Of a DNA stretch of 52,915 nucleotides, positions 43,201 to 51,611 are shown one piece after another. The stretch covers positions 4,597 to 57,511 of the forward strand of contig PLDW01000078.1 of NCBI GenBank assembly GCA_003136315.1. Direction: 5' to 3'. Numbering within the stretch: position 1 is the stretch's first letter; each line of letters starts with the position of its first letter. The notes beneath the pieces were generated by a model. The model did no database searches, had not been told where the DNA came from, and saw only the letters and a list, made by a program, of their open reading frames with translations. Source of the DNA: Gemmataceae bacterium (GTDB lineage: Bacteria > Planctomycetota > Planctomycetia > Gemmatales > Gemmataceae). A program made the position numbers and the translations under genes.

Positions 43201-45433
43201 ATCGGCGAGTATGGCAACCATTGACGACGTGAAAGACCCAGCGGTCCGCGCCAAGGCGGAGCAACTGGTCGGGGCCGCGAACCTGTCCCGCACTCACCGG
43301 CTGAAGCTGGCGCAACTTCTGCTCACCCGACCCGGGAGTGACTGGCTGGATCGGCTTCTGACGGAAAAGCGAGTGAAGGTCCACGTCTACGCGGTCGACA
43401 CCCAGGCCCGGCTGATTGCGACTGTGGCCGAACCCGGGGATGCCGCCGCTGCCCGGGATGCCCTGCTCGCTCTCCAGGCCGAGGGCGAAGGATCTCGGCT
43501 CGGGGATGGGGTGGAGGCGGTGGTGAAGGCGTATCAGGGCGGGTCGTTGGCAGCCGTGATCATGTTGACCGACGGGGTGACGACCGCCGGGGCCGACTTA
43601 CCACGCGCGGCCGGGACGGCCCACGTGCCGCTCTACTTCGTCGGGATGGGTGATCCGTGGGTGGTTCCGGATCTGCGCTTGTCCGACCCGGTGTTCGAGG
43701 ACACGATCCCTCAAGGGGACACGCTCGACTTCCGGGCGAGGTTGACCGCCCGTGGCGCGATCCCTCCGGACCCGGTTCCGGTCACACTCTCCGAAAAGGT
43801 CGGCGGTCGCCTCATCGAGCGGGGTCGGATGAGCGTGGTGCCCAGCCCGGCCGGGGCGGCGGTAACAGTCCCCTACACTCCAACCGAACTCGGTGAGAAG
43901 ACCCTGGTCCTGGAAGTGCCGGTCGCCCCCGGGGAAGCCGACACAGCCAACAACCGTATCGAGCGGCGAATCCTCGTGACCGAGGCACGCAAGGCCCGGG
44001 TGCTCTTCGTCGAGGGCGACCCGCGGTACGACTTCCGATTCGTCAAATCGCTCATGGAGAGAGAGTCGGACCGGGTGACGGGGAATAAGGCGATCGAGTT
44101 CAAAACGGTCCTGCTCGGGGCGTCCCGGGGGTGGGCCGAGACCGACCGCAGCGCGCTCGCAGACTTCCCGACCCGGGACCAACTGTTCGGATATGATGTG
44201 GTCGTCCTCGGGGACTTCGACCCGAAACTTCTCCCCCAGGCATCCCGGGCTGCTCAGGATCTGGCCGATTTTGTTCGTGTAAAGGGGGGTGGAATCCTGT
44301 TTGTCGCCGGGGAGCGGTTCAACCCGGCCGCGTTCGTCGGGACCGCCCTTGCCGACGTTGTTCCGATCGTCCCGCTCGATGGTCCGTCCCCCCGACCGAC
44401 CCCTGAAGACCGGCCAATCAGCGAAGGATTTCGGCCGACACTCACCCCGGTTGGGCGGTCCCACCCACTGTTCCGGTTCAGCCCGGATCCGGCCGAGGCC
44501 GATCGGATCTGGGGCCGTCTCCAACCGCTGTACTGGTATGCAACGGGATACCGCCGGAAGCCGGCAGCAGAGGTTCTGGCGGTCCACCCGACCCGGCCAG
44601 CCGAGGGCGGCCCGGGACGGGAGAACCATCCGCTCGTTCTCCAGCAATTCGTTGGGGCCGGGCGAGCCGTGTTTCTGGGGTTCGATGAAACCTGGCGGTG
44701 GCGGTGGCGAGGCGATGAGGAGCAGTTCAACCGATTCTGGACGCAGGCCATTCGGGTTCTCGCCCGGTCTCGGCGCGGGCGAACCGAACTGAAACTCGAA
44801 CCCGGCGGAGGGCCATACCGGCGAGACGACCGGATCACCATCAAGGTTCGATTCCCCGACGATGCTCCTGCCCCGCCAGATGGAACCGTGGTGCGGGTTC
44901 GGGTCCAGCGGACAGCCCCACCTCACCCAGACGGAACGCCCGGCTCCGGGGGGATGGAGACCCAGGATCTCCTGCTCACCCCCACGGGAAGCACCCGCGG
45001 AGACGCCGATCCCTCCTCCGGACGTCCCCTGGAGACTGGCGAACGGCCTACAGCCACGCCGAGTGCGATCCGGGAGTTTGAAGCCGTTCTCACCCGCACT
45101 CTGGAAGGGCAGTATCGGTTTACGATGACCGACCCTGACTCTGGCCCGAATCCCCCCCGAGCCGAAGCCGCCGTTCTTCCCCCGCCGACCGAGCGAGAGC
45201 GGGTGGACATGAACCGGGCCGACTTGACCTCCGCAGCCGAGCGGTCACACGGCCGGCTCTACACCCTGGCTGATGCCGACAAAGTCTTCGACGATCTCCG
45301 CGACCTGGAACCGGTCCCCCTGAACGAACCCCGGCCCCCCCTGCCGCTGTGGAACCACCCGGCGGTTTACGGGTTGCTGTTTGCCGTCCTCGCCGCCGAG
45401 TGGCTTTTGCGAAAGCGGGAGAGGCTGCTATGA
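40289..45433 (+). CDS. Giant BatA-VWA fusion membrane protein
   Basis: A 1,714-residue protein that looks like two envelope proteins joined. Part 1 (about 1-805): BatA-type N-terminus with two helices (LPFLIHLLFRKRYQVVPWAA and an RHRRRVDQWVLLALRGLALL segment), a VWA domain with the MIDAS D122-x-S124-x-S126 (VIDGSLSM), a glutamine-amidotransferase-like alpha/beta domain and a helix near 781. Part 2 (about 815-1714): further helices near 820, 901 and 937, a second VWA domain with DTSAS at 970-974, a GATase-like domain starting KARVLFVEGDPRYD (1234), the LYWYATGYRRKPAAEVLAVH segment (about 1414) and a C-terminal helix. In relatives these are usually separate neighbouring genes. VWA/Bat proteins assemble envelope complexes, often with a MoxR ATPase, not seen here. 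The ATG at 40289 starts the first helix region. Function is inferred. Confidence 0.85.
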   Translation: MIHSGSPLAIGLPLFAVFAPAAAVGVAIGAAALPFLIHLLFRKRYQVVPWAAVRFLVAAERRHRRRVDQWVLLALRGLALLLPLFAMIAAADWAEPLWQRIRPGATETVSTTPRTHHVLVIDGSLSMTTRTEDGRTRFDHALAQAERLVRNGNPGDGYTVIFLTTTPQTIVPGPSAAPDKVLTELRNLRPTHAAADTAASLPVIADALSRSPRGYPRRQVTFFTDLQRSGWASAIPRPDVQNPWTPILKGRDGKGAAEVVILDTAGADVDNLAITDLTLTDPVPLVDAPAVVTVTVQNFSRQERPPVLVELLLGRPTATGTGTPVPIETHPTPTIPPGAKVFVTFTLEGTRKGFVNRGMHIVQARLPTGDDLPADDVRSLAVEVRDGFHTMIVDGRKGESDPFRRAGEYLARALVPPGVKPTGTTARLNRPGTRWPETLDERWILSAAEFADPALGDPLGAECIFLCDLPTPTPAVAAKLEAHLKRGGGVVIGLGPNAAAAKEAYNRVLFNEGNGILPGLLGEVISVASDDPGFRLAADEEAFRRPPLAAFRDDAARAGLTTAPFRAYLKLDAPSDGRARRILSFVPAEAPNDPTRKPDPAVVEWTRYRGRVVVYTSTFNQDWTDWPVLLSFLPFAHETMRFVADNPDRHTARVGDTLEEFFPASAAGLTAGLTGPNGLAATLPIVLRDDAGVVRFPETGLSGFYRIGVGEARDRVFAVNPPESSPSGGTEFDLSRVDPAAIREIGPLQVVADLGEIRPSSEGGSFTISTPRPHGPTLARWAVLLALGVLAAEILLAWRLGPGRASSGRVTRPPDRRPILRLIGGALALLPLLVALAAAGIAVRADQTGNVFGFLPDSLAHPAESAIAWAAGLPPAPPGETDRLVLERSTGIAQTFLADRWAIGALAVVALALTVFVYRKERTAAGGIGRVLLPGGLRAAAFLLALFVLLVQWQLAFKREGWPEVVILLDTSASMATIDDVKDPAVRAKAEQLVGAANLSRTHRLKLAQLLLTRPGSDWLDRLLTEKRVKVHVYAVDTQARLIATVAEPGDAAAARDALLALQAEGEGSRLGDGVEAVVKAYQGGSLAAVIMLTDGVTTAGADLPRAAGTAHVPLYFVGMGDPWVVPDLRLSDPVFEDTIPQGDTLDFRARLTARGAIPPDPVPVTLSEKVGGRLIERGRMSVVPSPAGAAVTVPYTPTELGEKTLVLEVPVAPGEADTANNRIERRILVTEARKARVLFVEGDPRYDFRFVKSLMERESDRVTGNKAIEFKTVLLGASRGWAETDRSALADFPTRDQLFGYDVVVLGDFDPKLLPQASRAAQDLADFVRVKGGGILFVAGERFNPAAFVGTALADVVPIVPLDGPSPRPTPEDRPISEGFRPTLTPVGRSHPLFRFSPDPAEADRIWGRLQPLYWYATGYRRKPAAEVLAVHPTRPAEGGPGRENHPLVLQQFVGAGRAVFLGFDETWRWRWRGDEEQFNRFWTQAIRVLARSRRGRTELKLEPGGGPYRRDDRITIKVRFPDDAPAPPDGTVVRVRVQRTAPPHPDGTPGSGGMETQDLLLTPTGSTRGDADPSSGRPLETGERPTATPSAIREFEAVLTRTLEGQYRFTMTDPDSGPNPPRAEAAVLPPPTERERVDMNRADLTSAAERSHGRLYTLADADKVFDDLRDLEPVPLNEPRPPLPLWNHPAVYGLLFAVLAAEWLLRKRERLL

Positions 45434-45521
45434 TCGATGCAGGTAGGGATTCATGGAGGTGGTGATCGTCGATTGGTCCGCAGGACTGGTTGGCGCCTGG
45501 TCGAGCCTGGTATTTCTGCGT

Positions 45522-45591
45522 AGCCGGGCCGCCACGGAGAGCGGCACCTACAAATCCCGAGGTAGGGGCCGCTCTCCGTGGCGGCCCGGCT
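45522..45591. repeat. Long hairpin repeat between BatA-VWA and DUF4175-like genes
   Basis: Arms of 30 bases (45522-45551 and 45562-45591) are reverse complements with one mismatch around a 10-base loop; the core reads GCCGCCACGGAGAGCGGC. It fills much of the 258-base gap inside an otherwise continuous operon-like run. Confidence 0.85.
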
Positions 45592-45691
45592 TTGCGGAGC
45601 AATCTCGTTCCACGGGGTCGAGTCAGGCAAGACCCTCTCGACGATCACAGCCATTCATCAAGATTGACCCGCGCTGGCTGAGGTAACCCAG

Positions 45692-48600
45692 ATGCCCCTC
45701 GTCCTCCGCCCTCCCACCGATGACCGGATTCCGCTTCCCACTCGGCTGGCGTCCCTGGGCCAGTCTCGTCGCTGGGTCTCGGTCGCGGCGGCCGGGCTGA
45801 GCCTGGTCGCGGCGGTGATCGGGTGCGGGCTGGTGGTTTGTGGGCTGGATGCCTGGCTCCACCTCCCACCACTGGTCCGGGCGGTCGGGCTCGTCACGAC
45901 CCTCGTTGCAGGCGGCTGCGCTGGGCTGCGAGTGGTCACTGCGCTTCGGCTCCCGGCGGACCCGATGTCCGTCGCGCTTGAACTGGAAAACCGATTCCCC
46001 CGATTGAACGATGCCCTCGCGTCCTCCGTCGCGTTCCTGGCGGATCGCAGCGAGAGTGACGATCGAGGCGTCTCCCGACGGCTCCGGGGGGCTGCTGTTC
46101 GCCGGGCCGAGCGGCTAGCCGAGCGGCTAGACTTCAGCGAGCTCGTCCCGACCGGGCGGTGCTGGCGAGCGTTCTGGTTGGCCATGACGGCATTCGCAGT
46201 CGCGATCCCTCTTGCTGTCTGGGATCGGCCTCGAACGGCGACCGCCCTGACGCGGTTCGGTGACCCGTTTGGCCAACACTCGTGGCCAGCGAAGACCCGA
46301 ATCGAAATCCTGTCCCCGAAGCAGTTCCCAACCCGCGTCCCGATCGGCGATGGATTCGACCTCCAGTTCGCAGTCCGTGGTGAGATCCCGGACCGGGCGA
46401 TGCTCTCGGTCCGGGTCGACGCGGATGAGTTCGAGGAATCACTCCCCCTCACCCCAGTTGACCCAAAAACCCCAGCGACCCTCCCCCCGGGAGTTGCTGC
46501 CCACGGGCCAGTCGCGATTGTCACCACTCGGCTTGACCCATCCCGGGTGCCCTGGACATTCGACTTCCGAATCCGGGCGAACGATGCGGACACAGGCTGG
46601 CTTGCCGTGACCGTTGTCCCCCCCCCGCGACTGGTCCCGCTCGACGGCCGACCATCCCCCCAGCTTCATCTGACTCCTCCGGAATACATCGGTCACCCCC
46701 CCGTCGACCTCCCCGACGGGACAGCGGTGGTCGAGGCTCCGATGGGCTCAGTCCTTTCTCTTCGCGCGGCAGCCGACGTGCGGCTCTCAGCCGCCACGTT
46801 GATCTACCAGGGTGACCGGACGGCAATCGAGCAGGCGGCCGGGCTCACATCCGTTGGCCTCCTCAACCCGGTCACTGCGACTGCATCCGAACTCCTGGCT
46901 TCCGCCATCGGTACCGACATCCCCCTATCCGTGGACGCCGACGGGCGGACGATCTCTGGCACCTTCACCCCCTCCCTTTCGGGGATGTATGCCCTCAAAC
47001 TGACGGACGAGACAGGTCTGACCGGAACCCGCCTCCTCGAACTCCGGCTGACACCCGATCCGGCCCCGAAGGTCATCCTTGTGCGTCCCGCAGTTGACCG
47101 AGATCCGCCTGTGGTGGTCCCGGATGCTGTCATCACCGTCCAGGTCTGGGCCGAAGATCACATGTACGCTCTGCGTCGGACGTTCCTTCAGTATCGGGTG
47201 AACTATGATGGGCCGCTCCGTGAGATCACGCTGGCGGATGCGCGAGACGTGCCCCGGATTCTCCCGGCAGTCGGTGGCGGGTTGGCCGCAGTCGTTGGTC
47301 CCCGACCGCTCCGGTACGACGCCACTTTCGCGCTGCCAGTGGCCGCGTTCATCCGGGACGATGGAACTCCGGTCCAGGACGGGGATCTGGTCGTCCTTCA
47401 GGCAGTGGCCGACGACTGGGACGACGTCTCGGTCCTGAAAAGCCCCGGCCACAGTGCGGAAGTCGTGATTCGGATCGCCTCACGAGACGCAGTCGACGCC
47501 TGGATCCAAAAGGAACTCGCCGGACTTCGTCCGGACCTGATCCGGGTCCGTGAACAACAACGAGACGCCGTGCGCAAGGCTGCCGAGGTGCAACCTCTGC
47601 CAGACGGGAAGTTGACTCCAGCCGACCTGGAGAATCTGCTGACTGCCGAACACGCCCAACAACAGGTTCGGGGGAAGGTGACCGACCCCCGAACTGGACT
47701 TCGCGCCAGGGCCGACCTGTTACGAGAGACGGCCCGAGTGAACAATCTGCCCCGATCAAACACGACTGCCCGGGTTGAGGCCGTCGCCGATGAACTGGGC
47801 CGGATGCCCGACCGGCTGGCTGGGATCGAAGCCAATCTCGGGGACGCCCGTCAGCAATCCGGTCAACCGCCTGGGCCAGCCCGGGAGCGGGCCATCCGCG
47901 ACCCTCTGGCGCGGGCTAACCGGGACCAAAAGGCTGTCGAAGACGGACTGACCACATTGCTCGACTTGCTTGCCGAGTGGGGTGGGGCCGGTGAACTCCG
48001 CGGCGACGCCCGGTTACTGCGAGACGCCGCCAACCGCCAGGCAGCAGCGGCTGAGAAGTTGTCGGAGAAGATCCCGCCAGGGAAGACACCCAACGCTCTT
48101 CCTGCAGATCAGCGGGCGGAACTCGACAAGGCAGGTGGCCAGGCGGACCAACTCGCCGATCAGGCGAGCCAGTTGCTCGGCCGAGCTGCACGGTTGGCAG
48201 CCGAGAAGGACAAACAGGCGGCCGAGGCCAGAGCCGCTGCGGACGCCCAGAAGAAGGAGGCCGATGCTCTGGCCGGGAAGGCTGCCGGGCTCCCCCCAGG
48301 GACGCCCGCCCGGACAGAAGCCGGAGCACGGGCCGAGGCTCTGAAGACCGAGGCAGCCGACCTCCGCGCCACCGCCGAGAAGGCCAAGGCCGAGGCCGAC
48401 GCCCTCCGACGGGCAACCGAAGCGGCCGGTGGGCAGGCCCTCCCGGACGACCTCCGAGAAGCGGCAAAGGCATCCCGGGGCAACCGCCAGGGTGAGGCCG
48501 CGACCCGGGATCGCTCGGCCGCCGCCAGGCTTGACCGGCTGGCGGAATCGCTCGTCGAACAACCGACCGAGGATGTCCCCGAACTGGCCAAGAAGCGGAA

Positions 48601-49747
48601 AAAGGCTGCCGACCAGATTGATGCCCTTGCCGGGCTTCAAGAGGACTTGCAGAAGAGGACTGCCGACGCCGGGAGAACACGTGACCCCGCGGCCCGTGCC
48701 GAGGAGTTGAAACGACTCGCACCGGAGCAGCAGAAACTGGTCGATCAGACCCGGGAGTTGGTCCAGCGACTCACACGGGATCGAGCCGAGGACGCCGCCA
48801 AAGACGCCCGCACGGCCCTCGGTCGGATGGAGTCCGCCCGGGATAGCCTGGAACAGGGGATGAACCCAGACGCCGCCCAGAAGGACGCGACAGCCAAGCT
48901 CGATGATGCCCGCGACAAACTCGATGCCGACGCCGCGAAGCCCGAACGGCAACTCGCTGATGAGGCCCGCAGGAAACTCACCGCGCAGGTGACGGCTCTC
49001 CTGGATCGACACAAGGCCGCTACCACCGAGGGAAAGCGGATTCAGGAGAACGTGCTGAAAGACCGAAAATGGTCCCGCTCCCTGCTCGTCAGTTACAACG
49101 ACCTGGAGGACACCGAGCGCGCGCTGGCGGTCGAGGTTCGCGCTGTGGCGGATCGGGATTTGAGCGACCTTCCCGTGTTCGCACGGGTGGTCAAGGACGC
49201 AGCCAGTGGCATGGACCGGGCGGCCGAGCGGGCAATGACTCGCCGCAAGGACGCCCTGGATGCCGACCCGGACGCCGCATTCGACCCGGATCTGGAGAAA
49301 GCGAATGACGACCGGGTCCGCCGACCCATGGATCTTGCCACCCGTCGGCTGGAACAAGTCCTCGACGCTCTCAAGGACGACCCGGCGGCTAAGGGCGCCG
49401 ACCGGAAACCACCCGACGGACCCAAGGCGGACGGACCCAAGGCGGATGCTCCCCCACCGCCCCCCGCCGGAGGGGGTGGGAACGGCGAGCTGATCCCGCC
49501 GCTGGCTCAACTCAAGGCACTCCGCGCTCTCCAGGCCGAACTCAATGAACGGACGGCCGAGTTCGCCCGCGCCCACCCGGACCCGGCCAAACTGTCGGAC
49601 GAGGATCGTGACGACCTGAAGGAACTGGAAGACGCCCAGCTTGAGATTGCCTCCTTGTTTGAGCAGATGGCCAAACTCTTCCAGAAGCAACAGGCTGATC
49701 CGGACGAGGCGACCCCAAAGCCCGCTCCCACCGAGGAAAAACAATGA
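45692..49747 (+). CDS. DUF4175-like membrane protein with a very long coiled coil
   Basis: A 1,351-residue protein. Three transmembrane helices lie in the first 180 residues (about 28-56, 58-83, 152-176), followed by a beta-rich extracytoplasmic part (about 190-590) and an extended Ala/Lys/Glu/Asp-rich helical region (about 600-1190) that is probably a coiled coil, then a Pro/Gly linker and a C-terminal helical segment (LEDAQLEIASLFEQMAKLFQ). N-terminal LELENRFPRLNDALASSVAF is typical of DUF4175-like proteins that accompany Bat operons. The role is unknown. GAGG lies nine bases before the ATG. Its stop overlaps the next gene by 4 bases, so the two are coupled. Confidence 0.82.
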   Translation: MPLVLRPPTDDRIPLPTRLASLGQSRRWVSVAAAGLSLVAAVIGCGLVVCGLDAWLHLPPLVRAVGLVTTLVAGGCAGLRVVTALRLPADPMSVALELENRFPRLNDALASSVAFLADRSESDDRGVSRRLRGAAVRRAERLAERLDFSELVPTGRCWRAFWLAMTAFAVAIPLAVWDRPRTATALTRFGDPFGQHSWPAKTRIEILSPKQFPTRVPIGDGFDLQFAVRGEIPDRAMLSVRVDADEFEESLPLTPVDPKTPATLPPGVAAHGPVAIVTTRLDPSRVPWTFDFRIRANDADTGWLAVTVVPPPRLVPLDGRPSPQLHLTPPEYIGHPPVDLPDGTAVVEAPMGSVLSLRAAADVRLSAATLIYQGDRTAIEQAAGLTSVGLLNPVTATASELLASAIGTDIPLSVDADGRTISGTFTPSLSGMYALKLTDETGLTGTRLLELRLTPDPAPKVILVRPAVDRDPPVVVPDAVITVQVWAEDHMYALRRTFLQYRVNYDGPLREITLADARDVPRILPAVGGGLAAVVGPRPLRYDATFALPVAAFIRDDGTPVQDGDLVVLQAVADDWDDVSVLKSPGHSAEVVIRIASRDAVDAWIQKELAGLRPDLIRVREQQRDAVRKAAEVQPLPDGKLTPADLENLLTAEHAQQQVRGKVTDPRTGLRARADLLRETARVNNLPRSNTTARVEAVADELGRMPDRLAGIEANLGDARQQSGQPPGPARERAIRDPLARANRDQKAVEDGLTTLLDLLAEWGGAGELRGDARLLRDAANRQAAAAEKLSEKIPPGKTPNALPADQRAELDKAGGQADQLADQASQLLGRAARLAAEKDKQAAEARAAADAQKKEADALAGKAAGLPPGTPARTEAGARAEALKTEAADLRATAEKAKAEADALRRATEAAGGQALPDDLREAAKASRGNRQGEAATRDRSAAARLDRLAESLVEQPTEDVPELAKKRKKAADQIDALAGLQEDLQKRTADAGRTRDPAARAEELKRLAPEQQKLVDQTRELVQRLTRDRAEDAAKDARTALGRMESARDSLEQGMNPDAAQKDATAKLDDARDKLDADAAKPERQLADEARRKLTAQVTALLDRHKAATTEGKRIQENVLKDRKWSRSLLVSYNDLEDTERALAVEVRAVADRDLSDLPVFARVVKDAASGMDRAAERAMTRRKDALDADPDAAFDPDLEKANDDRVRRPMDLATRRLEQVLDALKDDPAAKGADRKPPDGPKADGPKADAPPPPPAGGGGNGELIPPLAQLKALRALQAELNERTAEFARAHPDPAKLSDEDRDDLKELEDAQLEIASLFEQMAKLFQKQQADPDEATPKPAPTEEKQ

Positions 49748-50679
49748 CACGCATCCTGCTGTTCGCGGTGGGCCTGGTCGGGGTGATCTCAACCGCTCCC
49801 GGTCGCACCGATAATCCCGTCGCCCCCCGCGACAAGACCGGCCTCCCTGTTGCCCCGCCCCCCCGGGAGATCCGTCCGGATGGGACACGCGACCCCGCCC
49901 CCACCACTGAGGTCGTTCCGGCCGAGAATCCAGTCGAAACTGTCGGCCGGATCATCCAGAACTCGAAGGCGGTCGGGGAGAAACTCGCCAAGACTGACAC
50001 CGGAGCTGATACCCAGACAACACAAGACAAAATTCTGAAAGACATCGATTCACTGATTAACCGGCAAGATCCCCCATCGGGAGGAGGAGGCGGTGGCGGT
50101 TCCGATAATCAGAATGACAAGAATGATCAGAACAAAGACAAGAATGATCAGAACAAAGACAAGAATCAAGGCCAGGGGGATGGTCAGAAGAATGACAAGA
50201 CGGACTCCTCCAAAGGGAAGGGGGGCGAATCCCCGAAGAACGGGGGGATGCCGCCACCGATGGGTGGAGATCAGAAACAAGCGAACAACGGCCGCCCTCC
50301 CCGAGCCGGTGCGGACAAGCCCGACCGCCAACCGAAGAGCCCCGGGAAGGACAAGGGCTCCGAGACCGCCGGGAAGAACGATCCGACCGAGAAGAAAGAC
50401 CCAATGCCGGGGGGGAAATCCTCGGAAAACCCGATGAACGGTAAAGATCCGATGGCGTCTGGAGGCGGGAACCCGAACGGAAAAGCGGCCAAGCCGTCAC
50501 TCCCGCTCGAAGACGAGGTCGTCAAGGATGTCTGGGGCCACCTTCCGGACAAACTCCGCCAGCAGGTCACGCAGTATTACAAAGAGCAGTTCATGCCCAA
50601 ATACGCAGACTTGCTCAAGCAGTACTATTCCTCCTTGGCTAACACCCCACCAAAACCCCTGACCGAACTGCGCCGGTGA
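49744..50679 (+). CDS. Secreted low-complexity protein of a Bat/DUF4175 operon
   Basis: A 311-residue protein with a signal peptide (residues 1-20) and an extended low-complexity middle (about 100-250) rich in Lys, Asn, Asp, Gly and Pro, including DKNDQNKDKNDQNKDKN built from tandem 21-base DNA repeats. The conserved-looking C-terminus (VVKDVWGHLPDKLRQQVTQY, then YKEQFMPKYADLLKQYY) is the only compact region and matches the end of unnamed proteins commonly found after DUF4175-like genes. It is translationally coupled to the gene before it (ATGA). Probably extracytoplasmic; function unknown. Confidence 0.8.
   Translation: MTRILLFAVGLVGVISTAPGRTDNPVAPRDKTGLPVAPPPREIRPDGTRDPAPTTEVVPAENPVETVGRIIQNSKAVGEKLAKTDTGADTQTTQDKILKDIDSLINRQDPPSGGGGGGGSDNQNDKNDQNKDKNDQNKDKNQGQGDGQKNDKTDSSKGKGGESPKNGGMPPPMGGDQKQANNGRPPRAGADKPDRQPKSPGKDKGSETAGKNDPTEKKDPMPGGKSSENPMNGKDPMASGGGNPNGKAAKPSLPLEDEVVKDVWGHLPDKLRQQVTQYYKEQFMPKYADLLKQYYSSLANTPPKPLTELRR
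50119..50160 (+). repeat. Perfect 21-base tandem repeat in coding sequence
   Basis: The unit AAGAATGATCAGAACAAAGA plus C occurs twice back to back (50119-50139 and 50140-50160) and encodes KNDQNKD twice. It is in frame, so copy number changes would leave the reading frame intact. Confidence 0.85.
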
Positions 50680-50765
50680 GCGCGGATTCGTCGCGAACCA
50701 GAGGGGTGTGAGGGGATCATTAGCCTTGTTCAGGGTCATTGTTGGTTAGCAGTGGTCATGTGAAT

Positions 50766-51611
50766 TTAGACCGCGATCAACCGGGAAACGGTTTCGGCTG
50801 CGCCCTCCTCATTGGAAACGTCTATTACTTCTGCGTACTCCCGAAGTATGTCAACATCATTTGCGGTATCGGCATCCCCTGTAGCTATATCAGCCGAATA
50901 CACGAACGCGCATCTAGTAATTCTATTCAATCTATTTATATTCGACGATTTCAGGTGCTCAAACATAAATAGTGTGCTATGCAAACTCTTCGCTTGCGAA
51001 AGAAGGACACGATGAAAGATCGCCTTTGGGCTTTCTGTCGGCCCGAAGGCATAATCAAAGGTGAACGGTTTATGGTGAGTACCAACCGGGCAGAGAATGG
51101 GGAAACTCTCCTGGAAATCACCTGCCTCTCTCACTTTTGACCGCTTGATTACCTTGTTGGTGGCGGCTCGCAATTTTAACGAGTGATCTTGCCCCGATGA
51201 AGATCGCTCATCCTGGACAAGTGTTTCAAATAATTCGTCAGTCATTTCTTCAAAATCTTGCGGGTCAACCGCCTCCATCAGTGACCCTGCATCGACTAGG
51301 AAAAATTGCGGTTTAACCTTGCTCCGGAGAACGTCCAGAAATCTTGGATCGCTCTGTTTCGCCTCATCGCCCGTTTTTGTTGTAATGCTCTTCTTATTAA
51401 TCATTAATCGCCAATATTCCACCCATTGCTTGTAAGCATGTCGAGTATCAGGGTGGACGAAAGCAGGAGCCCTAATTCCGCCATCAGGACTTTCCCCCAA
51501 AAAACGCGCAGAAACAGCTTCTGGACTCCATGCGATCAAACCGAAATTGCGAGGCTCCATCCGGCGCAGATCGGGTGCATATTTGGCAATCAGGAACTTT
51601 GGCAGCGTCAT
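50766..51611 (-). CDS. DUF3037-like partner of a HipA-like kinase
   Basis: A 281-residue protein beginning MTLPKFLIAKYAPDLRRMEP, then RNFGLIAWSPEAVSARFLGE: an Y-x-PD-x2-R-x-E-x2-N-x-G pattern that resembles DUF3037 proteins, which are often encoded next to HipA-like kinases. It is longer than the usual DUF3037 of about 120 residues, so the rest is unassigned. The start overlaps the stop of the kinase gene (ATGA), so both are made together. Base composition is clearly more AT-rich than the surrounding genes, suggesting recent acquisition. The TTG at 51632 is an alternative start. The family call is moderate. Confidence 0.65.
   Translation of the reverse strand: MTLPKFLIAKYAPDLRRMEPRNFGLIAWSPEAVSARFLGESPDGGIRAPAFVHPDTRHAYKQWVEYWRLMINKKSITTKTGDEAKQSDPRFLDVLRSKVKPQFFLVDAGSLMEAVDPQDFEEMTDELFETLVQDERSSSGQDHSLKLRAATNKVIKRSKVREAGDFQESFPILCPVGTHHKPFTFDYAFGPTESPKAIFHRVLLSQAKSLHSTLFMFEHLKSSNINRLNRITRCAFVYSADIATGDADTANDVDILREYAEVIDVSNEEGAAETVSRLIAV

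Noticed and set aside
43598..44926. Minus-strand open frame of 442 codons opposite the BatA-VWA gene.
   Set aside because: Antisense of a well-supported gene with visible VWA and GATase-like motifs; the translation has no recognisable fold.
48014..49888. Minus-strand open frame of 624 codons opposite the DUF4175-like gene.
   Set aside because: Gly/Leu-rich antisense of the Ala/Lys/Glu coiled-coil region; no domain seen.
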